DNA from: Methylotetracoccus oryzae
GTDB lineage: Bacteria; Pseudomonadota; Gammaproteobacteria; Methylococcales; Methylococcaceae
Assembly (NCBI RefSeq): GCF_006175985.1
Contig: NZ_SRSH01000005.1
Coordinates: 62,001-126,000 of the forward strand
DNA: 64,000 nucleotides
Direction: 5' to 3'
In this document: positions 26,612 to 35,545 of the stretch, piece after piece
How positions within the stretch are numbered: the first letter of the stretch is position 1
Layout: each line of letters starts with the position of its first letter
Program-made: the position numbers and the translations under genes
Notes under the pieces: generated by a model
The model's input: only the letters and a program-made list of their open reading frames with translations
Databases searched by the model: none
What the model was told of the DNA's origin: nothing

Positions 26612-28867
26612 CTATTTTGCGTCCAGTGCGACGACCAGCGGCTTTGCGGGTAATTCGGCAGCCATGAGGAAGCGCCGACACCGCGCCAGATGGAACTTGG
26701 TCGGCCCGTCATCCGGAAACCTGTCCTGCAGGGCCGAAAAGGCGTGCTCGGCTTCCCGCCAGTCTCCCGAGGCCAAGGTCTGCATCGCCTGCTCGAAATC
26801 CGCGCAGAGGGTCAGCTGCCTCTCTTCAGCCGTCGAACGTAAGGCGATGACCTCGACGACCGGAAGCGGCGTGGTCTTGCCCACGAAGCAGAAGTCGCCG
26901 ACATGCCGCAATAGCAGATCGTTCACCCCTTCCACCGCCGCCTGCGTGGCGAGGATCTGCGTGCCCATCTGCTTGTTCAAGCCCTCCACGCGGGCGGCCG
27001 TGTTGGCACAATCGCCGACGATGCTGTAGACGAAATGGCCTCCCCCACCGGCATGCCCCACGTAGGCCATGCCGACTTCGAGGCCGATGCGCAAAGACTG
27101 CGTCAACAGTGAGTAACGCTCCTTGAAGGTCGCCATCGCCTTTACCGCGTCCAGTGCGCCGAGAATGGCTTGGTGCCGGACCGCGACCGTTTCTTCATCC
27201 GACGTCCAGGCACACATGATTCCGTCTGCACGGAACTCGACGACATCCACGCCGTTCTCGCGGAGCGGTTGCGACAGGGTGTCGAAATAGTCGTTCAGGA
27301 AGACGGCGAGCTCCTTCGGCCGCAACTGTTCGGAAATCGTCGTGAATCCCGCCATGTCCGACGCGAAGCAGCAGCTGTAGGCCACACGGTTGATCGCGGA
27401 GGGATCCAGGACCTTGTCCGTGAAGTCCCTCGCTACCCCTTCCGGAAGATAAAAGCTGATGGCCTCCGTGGCCTTGTTCTTTTTGTGCCGCTCCAGCAGG
27501 TATTGGCTCACCAAACCAATGAAAAGGGCCAGCGGTAACTGCACCAACATCGGGATGGCCAGCGGCAGCCAGCCATGAGTCTGAACGAAGGCCTGATAGA
27601 CGCCGAATGCGTAACCGCCGCCGAGCAGGAGTGCGAGAGGAACGCCGGCTATCGCTGGAAGCAGATAGACCATGCTGCCGAGCAGACCGCCCACGATAGC
27701 CAGTACCGCGGCAATGGTGAACGGACTGGAGGGTTGCAGCCCCTGTTCATGCAGCAGATTGCCGAAAGCGGTCGCGGCGATCTCGACACCGCTCAGGTCA
27801 ACGCCGTCGTCGTTGGTAAACACCGTGTAGAACCGATCCGGCTGTCCGGGGTCGTAGAGATCCGAGTAACCGACGAAGACGACCTTCCCATTGACATCGG
27901 GGGGCGGGTGTCCGCTTCCGAGGTCTTCGCTGTTCATGACGACATGGTAGGGTATGGTTGCGATGGTGCCTGGCGGACCGTAGAAGTTCAGGTAGCGATG
28001 ATCATCACCGGCATAGAGGCTGATCAGCGACTTGGCGGTCTGCCGCTGGCCCGGATCCGGGATGCGGGCGGGATCCTGCTCCAGAAACTGTCTCAGCGCA
28101 GGTGCCAGATGAGGGGCCTTCTGGAACAGGTGCCGGGTGTGCGCCATCAGCTTGCGGAGCTCGACTCCGCGCAGGTCTCCTCCGCGGGGCACCGTGACGG
28201 TGCCCTCGCCGCCAAGCCCTGATGCCTGCAGAAATGCCCAGAAATTCGGCTGTGTCCTGAGGGCGTGGACTTGCAAGGCAACTGCCGGCATCGTCGCCGC
28301 GTCGCCCACACTGGGCTTGAAGGCCCAGAAATCGTAAACCGCTACTTGCACCTTTGGCAGGGGAAACGGCCCCAGGCCCTTCGCGGCGTTGGCCAGCGGC
28401 GCGACCGGCGGCACGAGTTGCTCCAGCCACACCGAGCCGGAGGGTTTGCCGCTCGCGTCCAGGATCATCTGGCGCTTGCCGACGAGCTTCGCCGCCAGGA
28501 CGACCCGGTTCGATCGTTCGATTGCTTGAGCAAAGGCCGAATCCTCCTCGGCGGTTTTCTCCGTCTGAAAGTCGAAGTCGAAGACGATGGATGAGGCGCC
28601 CAGCGCCGTCAGACGGTCGACCAAACGGGCATGCACGGACCGGGGCCACTCGCGCGGTAGCCGCGAGAGTCCGAGGTGAACCCCGGTCTGATCGTCAATC
28701 GCGATGACGGCGACTTCCGGGGGTGGGTCGATGGCTCCGCGAAGCTTGAAGAGCCATGCCAAGCCAAAATCCTGCTCGACGCCGTGTCCCAAGGGGCTGA
28801 TACCCAATACGGTGCCGACCGACGCGGTGGCTAAGCCAGCGAGCAGGCCCTTTACCCAGCGGCGCAT
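26612..28867 (-). CDS. CHASE2-domain class III nucleotide cyclase
   Basis: 751 residues. N-terminal TM, extracytoplasmic CHASE2 domain (~35-390; EVAVIAIDDQTGVHLG, GKVVFVGYSDLYDPGQPDRFYT), three TM helices (~395-465), then a cyclase domain. Metal Asp residues are in FASDMAGFT (~504) and FRADGIM (~548); transition-state Asn/Arg in GDCANTAARVE. At the base-recognition sites Glu stands four residues before the second Asp (EFRAD) where adenylate cyclases have Lys, and Ser follows Tyr (VYSIVGD) where Asp/Thr is usual. Glu is typical of guanylate cyclases, so the product may be cGMP. A C-terminal ~60-residue TPR-like tail follows. Confidence 0.9.
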   Translation of the reverse strand: MRRWVKGLLAGLATASVGTVLGISPLGHGVEQDFGLAWLFKLRGAIDPPPEVAVIAIDDQTGVHLGLSRLPREWPRSVHARLVDRLTALGASSIVFDFDFQTEKTAEEDSAFAQAIERSNRVVLAAKLVGKRQMILDASGKPSGSVWLEQLVPPVAPLANAAKGLGPFPLPKVQVAVYDFWAFKPSVGDAATMPAVALQVHALRTQPNFWAFLQASGLGGEGTVTVPRGGDLRGVELRKLMAHTRHLFQKAPHLAPALRQFLEQDPARIPDPGQRQTAKSLISLYAGDDHRYLNFYGPPGTIATIPYHVVMNSEDLGSGHPPPDVNGKVVFVGYSDLYDPGQPDRFYTVFTNDDGVDLSGVEIAATAFGNLLHEQGLQPSSPFTIAAVLAIVGGLLGSMVYLLPAIAGVPLALLLGGGYAFGVYQAFVQTHGWLPLAIPMLVQLPLALFIGLVSQYLLERHKKNKATEAISFYLPEGVARDFTDKVLDPSAINRVAYSCCFASDMAGFTTISEQLRPKELAVFLNDYFDTLSQPLRENGVDVVEFRADGIMCAWTSDEETVAVRHQAILGALDAVKAMATFKERYSLLTQSLRIGLEVGMAYVGHAGGGGHFVYSIVGDCANTAARVEGLNKQMGTQILATQAAVEGVNDLLLRHVGDFCFVGKTTPLPVVEVIALRSTAEERQLTLCADFEQAMQTLASGDWREAEHAFSALQDRFPDDGPTKFHLARCRRFLMAAELPAKPLVVALDAK

Positions 28868-29942
28868 GCCCTAGCCAGTGGGATGTTGGTTGGTGAGCGC
28901 TTGTTGAAATGCATTCTTTATCGGGAAGTCAAGAACCTATCGTTGCGCCGGGGAACGGCTAATGGCGATTTCTCGCCTGTCGACGCGGCGTTGGAGTAGT
29001 CAGCAAATCCAGTGCCGGTAATACGTTGCGCCCCGTGGCCAAGTCGGAATCATCAGGATTTTTCCCTGCCCGGAGTTTACGACACTCAAACGGATTTCCG
29101 CGATTGGCGCGTAATGACCCCAATGCTGCACCCGTAGATAACATGTGCGATCAGCGTACGACGCGCCTTTTTTGGGCGCGCGTGTCGTGTCAAGCACCGT
29201 TTGCGTGCAAAAAGAGGGCTGTCACGGTCCGCTTGTCGAGCGAACGGCGCAACAGAGACGTAATTGGCCGGGTTTTCCGTCATGCGTGGTATGGTACACG
29301 TGTAGCGGTACACCCTGTTGGCACAGGGAGAGCCTCATTGAGGAAGACCGCAGATGTGTAACGCCGACCGGAGACCCAACGCTACGGGCAGGTCGCGCTT
29401 GCAGGGTCTGTTCGAGAGTACCGGGGGGGGACGCTCAGCAACAACTTTAAAGAGCCATCCATCATGAGTTCACCCCGCCAGAGTCAAAAACACGCACCGG
29501 CGCCCGCGCTTCTTGCCAGTGCGACACCGCCTTTTTCCATCATTCCCGCTGAAGCAACTCGGAGCCTTCGCACCGCCGCTGTCAGAAGCGGCCGTCGATC
29601 GGCACGCAGCGACTCCACCAGCGCCTTCCGTTCGCACGCCTTGAACTGACAGCTCGCGGCCTGTCCGGAGATCGCCCTCGGCAATCCACGGTAGCGTTTG
29701 TTTCCACCGTGACAAGCCGGGGCAGGTTTCTCGCGCGCCCTGACACGCCAGGTATGCGTGATTGCGCCCTCGGCCAGTGACGCGCACCGTCTCGATGCTA
29801 CCGACACTATTTTTGGCCTGAACGGAGGCAGGCCACGGGGGAGAAAGGATGCGGCTATTGGCGACACGTGGCTCTCGGACAGGATGGGAATCTACGGCGT
29901 CGTGAGTGAGGGCCTACTCGTTATTCATGTTGGAGAACAAAC
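28868..29942. other. 1.1-kb divergent intergenic region, no convincing gene
   Basis: Lies between the cyclase start and the larger Cys-rich protein gene. Short open frames exist on both strands (for example 29464-29649 plus, 29484-29867 minus) but have Arg/Ser/Ala-rich shadow-like composition and no recognisable domain. Structures seen: a GC hairpin around a T-run (about 29157-29191); direct repeats GGTACAC at 29293-29299 and 29307-29313 with a TACACGTGTA palindrome at 29295-29304; and a structured-looking stretch 29315-29440 ending near a run of eight or more G. It may hold promoters, a long leader RNA or gene remnants. Confidence 0.5.
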
Positions 29943-30770
29943 ATGTATCGAACTGTTAAATCAATGATCCTATTTGGATCAGCTCTGTTCCTTGCTTCAT
30001 TCCGGTTAGGCGCAACGGAAGCTGTGACGGTGCTGGACCTCGAAGGGAATCCAAGCTGCAACGCGCTCGCGCTGAATTCCGTTTTGCAACTTTCCGATAA
30101 CGTGCCACCAGCCGCTGGAGGGACGAAAACCATTTCCGCCGTGGGCGGCCCGACCATCACCTACACGATCGATGCGGCCGGGACAGGAATCAGCCAATGG
30201 AACGTGGTCGGGAGCCCGCAGACGCCCGTGAACTTTGTGATTCTCAAGGCCAAAGCTGTAAAGCCCTCGGGTTACAAATCCTCGCAATCGCAGACGACTG
30301 CGAGCGCTGGAGCGAGGGTGTTTCACTTTTCGCCCGCGGGTACGGTGCAGGACACTCTGGAAGAGGCGCCGGGCTTGGTCGCGCAAGTCAGCTTCTGCTA
30401 CGGCTTGGCGATGCCGGCAAACCCGGGGGGCACGCAAGCCCTGCCCGAGTGTTCGGAAATCAGCGACCAATTGGACGAAACCGGCATAGCCTGTCCGACA
30501 GACGGCAGCAAGCGTGTGATCTACAGCTTTGATCCGGATGCTCCGAACTGGAACGTCACGGCGTGTACGTGCAACGCAACGCTGACGGCCTGTAACCCAA
30601 ACGCGTCTTACCCCGACGATCCGGACGCCTGCCCGTCCGGCGCCGTCAAGCTGCCTCGGGTTCCGGTCCAGGTGGAGGCGGTCGAGGATCCCTTCCTTTG
30701 CTCTACCATCGGCGGCAGTCGGACCTGCAAATGCGTCGACAGTAACAAGGCTGTCGCTGGCTGTCAGTAG
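29943..30770 (+). CDS. Secreted Cys-rich protein of unknown function (paralogue of the 35.5 kb gene)
   Basis: 275 residues; GGAG lies ahead of ATG 29943. Signal peptide SMILFGSALFLASFRLGA, a beta-rich N-terminal half with few Cys, then a Cys-rich C-terminal part. Two blocks recur in the 151-residue protein at 35546-36001: IYSFDPDAPNWNVTACTCNA...ACNP (residues 193-219, pattern CxCNAx5CNP) and CSTIGGSRTC (253-262). I recognise no known family. Likely exported and disulfide-bonded. It precedes the FecR-TPR-barrel gene, with an HD-domain gene between on the other strand. Confidence 0.65.
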   Translation: MYRTVKSMILFGSALFLASFRLGATEAVTVLDLEGNPSCNALALNSVLQLSDNVPPAAGGTKTISAVGGPTITYTIDAAGTGISQWNVVGSPQTPVNFVILKAKAVKPSGYKSSQSQTTASAGARVFHFSPAGTVQDTLEEAPGLVAQVSFCYGLAMPANPGGTQALPECSEISDQLDETGIACPTDGSKRVIYSFDPDAPNWNVTACTCNATLTACNPNASYPDDPDACPSGAVKLPRVPVQVEAVEDPFLCSTIGGSRTCKCVDSNKAVAGCQ

Positions 30771-30822
30771 CGCTCTATCGAGGGCCTGCGCGATGAATGC
30801 TCTGCTGCCCTCGGCGCCATCT

Positions 30823-30856
30823 GCTTTTCCGGCCGCATTGCAGCGGCCGGAAAAGC
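30823..30856. terminator. 14-bp perfect hairpin between convergent genes
   Basis: Arms GCTTTTCCGGCCGC (30823-30836) and GCGGCCGGAAAAGC (30843-30856) pair perfectly around a 6-nt loop, 53 nt after the Cys-rich gene and before the end of the opposing HD-domain gene. The T-run lies within the stem rather than after it, so it is not a canonical intrinsic terminator, though its place suggests bidirectional 3'-end formation. Confidence 0.55.
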
Positions 30857-30955
30857 CAGGCAGTCAGTCCGGTGCAGCGGGTTCGTCGCGCTTGCTGAAT
30901 GAAACAACCGCCTGCACAACCCGATAAGGGTTTCTCGTCGACCGAGACCGCGCTT

Positions 30956-31612
30956 TCACTCGTAACCGGCAGCCTGCAAGCGCGCAATGAAGTTGCTGAC
31001 ATTCTCGCGTGCTGCATGCTCGTAGCGGGCGTGGAACCATTCCGTTCGAAAGATCCGCTCGCGCCCCAGCAGTCCTCGGAGGAAGCCGAGTTGGGCCGGA
31101 AAAAACGTATCGTCCGGAATATGTGCCGCTTCTCGCCTGATGTTGTCGCTGTCCTGCACATACTCGCTCCATTCCGAGGCCAACTGCGATAGGTCGATGT
31201 CAACCACGTAACATCCGTCCGCATCATTCGGCTCATCCCGATGGCGCGTCAGCAGGATGTAATGACACACGGTTCGAATGTGGTCCGGGTCATGCTGGTT
31301 GTGCGCCATGGTCTGAAACAGCGCGGCACTGTCCTGTTCGTTGGTTGCTGCGCCGGGGACATAGATTGCATCGTGCAACCATAACGCCATCTCGACGGCG
31401 TCCGGGCAGTCCATCAAGCCGGAGCATCCATCGAATTCGGAAAGACAGTGAGTCAGGTGCCCCCAGCCATGGTAGCGCCGTTCTCGTGCACCATAGTGGC
31501 GAAGCAGCGTATCGAAACGCGAGTCACCCTGGTTGGTAGCCCCGGCCAGCAAGCTGCGGCCCCACAATTCCCGGAAGCGTTTCCGCAAATCGATGCTCAT
31601 ATGGCTGGTCAT
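30956..31612 (-). CDS. HD-domain phosphohydrolase-like protein (COG4339 type)
   Basis: 218 residues from ATG 31612; ATG 31600 is equally possible, since neither has a clear ribosome binding site. The metal-binding pattern YHGWGHLTHCLSEFD...ALWLHDAIYVPGAATNEQDSA matches the predicted HD-superfamily hydrolases of COG4339, whose substrate is unknown. Middle portion LLTRHRDEPNDADGCYVVDIDLSQLAS continues the family pattern. Cytoplasmic. It is opposite in strand to its neighbours and has no obvious partner. Confidence 0.78.
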   Translation of the reverse strand: MTSHMSIDLRKRFRELWGRSLLAGATNQGDSRFDTLLRHYGARERRYHGWGHLTHCLSEFDGCSGLMDCPDAVEMALWLHDAIYVPGAATNEQDSAALFQTMAHNQHDPDHIRTVCHYILLTRHRDEPNDADGCYVVDIDLSQLASEWSEYVQDSDNIRREAAHIPDDTFFPAQLGFLRGLLGRERIFRTEWFHARYEHAARENVSNFIARLQAAGYE

Positions 31613-31999
31613 GCGAGGTCTGTAGCTCCATTGGGGCTGCGCGGACACGCCAGGAAGCCGGTCCATTCGTTATTGACTAGCAAGGCTTAAGCCATCTGGG
31701 GGGGCGCAAGGCGCTGCCATGACCGTTTGCCCGTGCCCTGAAACTGTGCGGCATCGACTGATGGCGCCTCATAATCGCGCGTCCGTGACCGCCCTGGGTT
31801 ACTCGTTCTCCCGCAACGACTTAGGGTATCTCCCGAAGCGGCGTGTCTGTGTCGACTGGAATGGAACCTGCTTACAAAACGCAACGTGATAAGCACCCTG
31901 CGTTGGCCGTCGCCGCCGGTGATGGAAGGCCCACGGCCGAGGAGCCTTGCTTGGCCTGATAGGGAACCTCGGGATCAGGAACAAAGAGGTGTAGCGACG
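31613..31999. other. Intergenic region upstream of the FecR-TPR-barrel gene
   Basis: 387 nt between the divergent HD-domain gene and the outer membrane protein gene. An in-frame extension of the latter back to 31886 is open but has no signal peptide or domain character. No RNA gene or clear promoter could be picked by eye; promoters for both flanking genes should be here. Confidence 0.4.
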
Positions 32000-34900
32000 A
32001 TGCGAACGTTCTTGTGGCCGTCTCTGGCCGCGGTCTTGTTGACAAGCCTCGAAAGCCGGGCTGACGAAACGTGTGCACCCGTTGGTCGTCTGGCGTCCGT
32101 TGAGGGTAGCGTCGAAATCGCTCATGCCGACGAGAGTTCATGGCAGGTCGGTAGACTCGACGAGCGCCTATGCGAAGGCGATTCGGTCCGGGTTGGGGAG
32201 TCGAGCCGGGCGGCCGTGCAGCTCATCAATGACGCGGTGTTGCGCCTCGATCAGTCCACTACCATACGCCTACTGGACATCACTGCAAAAAAGGAGGAGC
32301 GGTCCCTGCTGCAACTGGTCGCCGGGGCACTGAAATCGTTCAGTCGCTCGCCACGGCACATGGCGGTCAACACCCCGTATGTGAACGGTATGATCGAGGG
32401 TACCGAGTTCGCGATGCGGGTCGACGGCGAACAAACCGAGGTCACGGTCTTCGAGGGAAAGGTTTCGGCGGTCAACAGTCATGGCAAGCTGGCGCTCACG
32501 CCAGGCCAGTCGGCGGTGGCGGCGCGGGGCGCGGCGCCGCGTGCGTACACTTTGGTCAAGCCGCAGGATGCCGTGCAGTGGACGCTCTACTACCCCCCGA
32601 TCTTTTCGTTCGCCGAGGGGTCGGGTGAAGCGCATCCCCCCGCGGAATCCGATGCCCTGAAACGGATCATCGCAAGTGCGGCACGCGGCGACACCGTCGG
32701 CGCTTTGCAACTGGCAGCATCCGTCGCACCGTCCGAACGGACTCCCCGGTTCGACGCGACTCACGCGGCTCTGCTATTGCAAATTGGGCGCGTCGACGAA
32801 GCACGCGGTGCCATCGATGCGGCATTGCGGCGCGACCCGAAGTCCGGCCTGGCGTATGCGCTGCGCTCCGTGATCGCCGTCGTGCAGAACCAACGCGAAT
32901 CGGCGCTGCAGGACGCGCGCAAGGCCGTCGCCTTGAGTCGAAGCGCCGCTGCCAAGATTGCGCTCTCGTATGTGCAGCAGTCGGCGTTCGAGATTCCGGC
33001 GGCCCGCGACACTCTGCTCGCTGCCGTAAGGGAACATCCTAACGACGCCAATGCCTGGGCGCGTTTGGCCGAACTGCAGCTGATGCTGGAGAACCGCAGC
33101 GAGGCCACGGAAGCCGCGCGCAAGGCGGAGGCACTGGCGCCGAATCTCTCACGGACACAGATGGTGCTCGGCTTCGCTGCGTTGGCCGAGTTCCGCGACC
33201 GGGAGGCCCTTCAGGCGTTCGAGCGTGCGGTTCGCCTCGATTCCGCCGACCCAATGGGCCATTTCGGACTCGGTTTGACACGCATTTATCGCGGCGACGT
33301 GCCCGAAGGCCGCAGCGAGCTCGAGGCGGCCGTGGCGCTTGGCTCCTCCAATGCCCTCCTCCGCGCCTATCTGGGTAAAGCCTATTTCGAGGAAAAGCGC
33401 CATCCGCTCGATGAGCAGCAATTCAGAATCGCCAAGGAACTCGATCCATCCGATCCCACCGCCTATCTGTATGACGGTATTCAGAAGCAGACCGTGAACC
33501 GTCCCATCGAGGCCCTGAAGGACATTCAGGCCTCGATCGACAAGAACGACAGTCGCGCTGTGTACCGGAGTCGGCAGCTGCTCGATCAGGACCGCGCGGC
33601 ACGCGGAACAACGCTGTCCAGGGTCTACAAGGACCTGGGTGTGTTGCAGTGGGGCATCCGGGAAGCGACCAAGTCACTGATGCTGAGCCCGGCGGACGCC
33701 TCAGCGCATCGGTTTCTGTCCGACTCCTACCTCGGGATCCGTCGCCGCGAGATTGCGCGTGTCAGCGAGCTGCTGCAGGCCCAGTTGCTGCAGGACATCA
33801 ACATCTATCCGATCCAGCCGAGCATCGCGGAGACCAACCTCAACATCCTGACGATCACCGGCCCCTCGAATCCCGGCTTCAATGAGTTCACGCCACTGTT
33901 CGAACGGAATCAGGCCAAGCTGTATGCCAGCGGCGTCGCGGGCAACAACAATACCTATGGCGGCGAAGGGGTCGTCGCGGCGGTCTATGATCGACTGTCA
34001 CTCAGTGCCGGCGCTTACACCTATAACAGCGACGGTTTCCGACCCAACAACGGCATCAACCAGACGATCTACGATTTTTTCGCGCAGGCGGCGATAACGA
34101 ACGAACTCAACGTCCAGGGGGAGTTGCGGCGGCGGAACTCCACCGAGGGTGACCTGGCCTTCAACTTCAACCCCGGCAATTATCTGGCAAACCAACGCAT
34201 CACGCGCGATCAGGACATGGCGCGTCTCGGCCTGCGCTACTCTCCGACGACGCACTCGCACTTTCTGCTGTCGTGGATCTACAGCACACTCGATTTTACG
34301 GACCGGCAACCAAATCAACCGCTAGATCCCTTCTTGTCGTTGAACCTCAAGGCGGTAAACAGGCAGCCCGGCAATCAATACGAAGCCCAGTACATCCATG
34401 AATTCGATTGGCTCAATCTGGTGGCGGGAGCGTCCTACGCGAGCGCGTCCTACAACACCGACGTCGATGCCACTTTTACGGATCCCAGCGGGACGCCACT
34501 CTTCAGCGACAGTTTCTCGCAACGATATCCGGTTCAGTTTCCGCACGGGTACGTCTACCTCAACGCGAAGACACCGCAAAAGGTGACTTGGACCACCGGC
34601 TTCAGTTATGACGACTTCGAACAGGGGCCGATCAAGGAAACCAGCATCAACCCGAAGCTGGGCGTACAGTGGCAGACCACCCCTGACCTGCTGCTCCGAG
34701 CTGCGGCCTTCAAGACCATGAAGCCGGTACTGGTCAACAATAGGACCATCGAGCCAACGCAGATCGCCGGTTTCAATCAGTTGTTTGACGACATCAACGG
34801 CACGCAATCCTGGCGCTATGGCACGGGTTTCAACTGGCGCATCACGCCCGATTTCTATCTGGGCGGAGAAGCGACATGGCGCAGGATTCAGGAACCCCAG

Positions 34901-35410
34901 ATCTTTCTGGATCAGAACAACTCACAGTCTGTCCTCTCTGAAGGCCGTCGGGAGCAGTTCCACGATCTCTATCTCTTCTGGACCATCACCGATCAGCTGA
35001 TCGCGAAGTTGGAGTTTGTCTACGACGATTACAATGCGGCACAGGGCATCGCCACCGAGTTTGACAACCTTCCGACGCATGTCAGCACCATGAGCGCGCC
35101 GATCGGCCTCACCTACTACAGTCCGCAAGGCATGTTCGTCGGCGCAACCGGCAGCTTTGTCGACCAGACCGTACAGCGTTCAGCTAGCTCGGTGGATGCC
35201 AGTGGCAACGACAATTTTTTCCTCGTCGACGCCAGCATCGGTTATCGTTTTCCGAAGCGCTATGGGCTCATCAGTTTTGCCGTCCAGAATCTGATGGACA
35301 CGAAGTTCCAGTATCAGGACGACAGCTTTCGGGAATTCCGTACCGAACCGGTGACGGGTCCGTACTTCCCGGAGCGGACGTTCCTGGGACGCCTGGTAAT
35401 CAACTTTTGA
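32000..35410 (+). CDS. FecR-TPR-beta-barrel outer membrane protein
   Basis: 1136 residues from ATG 32000, preceded by AGAGGTG and opening with signal peptide MRTFLWPSLAAVLLTSLESRA. Then: FecR domain (~25-180; VEGSVEI, CEGDSVRVGESSRAAVQL, VNTPYVNGMIEGTEFAMRV, VTVFEGKVSAV, LTPGQSAVA); TPR array (~210-600; for example NDANAWARLAELQLMLENRSEATEAARKAEAL and SADPMGHFGLGLTRIYRGDVPEGRSELEAA); and a C-terminal barrel (~640-1136) of alternating strands ending RTFLGRLVINF, the terminal-Phe outer membrane signal. No TonB-plug domain is seen. Likely an outer membrane channel or assembly platform; substrate unknown. Flanked by two Cys-rich secreted proteins. Confidence 0.82.
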   Translation: MRTFLWPSLAAVLLTSLESRADETCAPVGRLASVEGSVEIAHADESSWQVGRLDERLCEGDSVRVGESSRAAVQLINDAVLRLDQSTTIRLLDITAKKEERSLLQLVAGALKSFSRSPRHMAVNTPYVNGMIEGTEFAMRVDGEQTEVTVFEGKVSAVNSHGKLALTPGQSAVAARGAAPRAYTLVKPQDAVQWTLYYPPIFSFAEGSGEAHPPAESDALKRIIASAARGDTVGALQLAASVAPSERTPRFDATHAALLLQIGRVDEARGAIDAALRRDPKSGLAYALRSVIAVVQNQRESALQDARKAVALSRSAAAKIALSYVQQSAFEIPAARDTLLAAVREHPNDANAWARLAELQLMLENRSEATEAARKAEALAPNLSRTQMVLGFAALAEFRDREALQAFERAVRLDSADPMGHFGLGLTRIYRGDVPEGRSELEAAVALGSSNALLRAYLGKAYFEEKRHPLDEQQFRIAKELDPSDPTAYLYDGIQKQTVNRPIEALKDIQASIDKNDSRAVYRSRQLLDQDRAARGTTLSRVYKDLGVLQWGIREATKSLMLSPADASAHRFLSDSYLGIRRREIARVSELLQAQLLQDINIYPIQPSIAETNLNILTITGPSNPGFNEFTPLFERNQAKLYASGVAGNNNTYGGEGVVAAVYDRLSLSAGAYTYNSDGFRPNNGINQTIYDFFAQAAITNELNVQGELRRRNSTEGDLAFNFNPGNYLANQRITRDQDMARLGLRYSPTTHSHFLLSWIYSTLDFTDRQPNQPLDPFLSLNLKAVNRQPGNQYEAQYIHEFDWLNLVAGASYASASYNTDVDATFTDPSGTPLFSDSFSQRYPVQFPHGYVYLNAKTPQKVTWTTGFSYDDFEQGPIKETSINPKLGVQWQTTPDLLLRAAAFKTMKPVLVNNRTIEPTQIAGFNQLFDDINGTQSWRYGTGFNWRITPDFYLGGEATWRRIQEPQIFLDQNNSQSVLSEGRREQFHDLYLFWTITDQLIAKLEFVYDDYNAAQGIATEFDNLPTHVSTMSAPIGLTYYSPQGMFVGATGSFVDQTVQRSASSVDASGNDNFFLVDASIGYRFPKRYGLISFAVQNLMDTKFQYQDDSFREFRTEPVTGPYFPERTFLGRLVINF

Positions 35411-35545
35411 TGGTTGCACGCCCATTTCGCTTGGCCCATGGAGAGGTGGCAGATCCTTGCTACGAAGATGGCCTCATTGCCCTGCCGGAAACCGGTTCGT
35501 GCTGGGCCTCCAGTCTTTCGTTTCACAACACCAGAGAGTAGCAAT

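Noticed and set aside
29315-29440. Possible cyclic-di-GMP-I (GEMM) riboswitch
   Set aside because: Only GCACAGGG resembles the consensus; the conserved GGxxAACC and GACGCAAAGCC elements are not found.
29464-29867. Small open frames 29464-29649 (+) and 29484-29867 (-)
   Set aside because: Mutual antisense pair with biased composition, no signal peptide or domain; kept only as part of the intergenic description.
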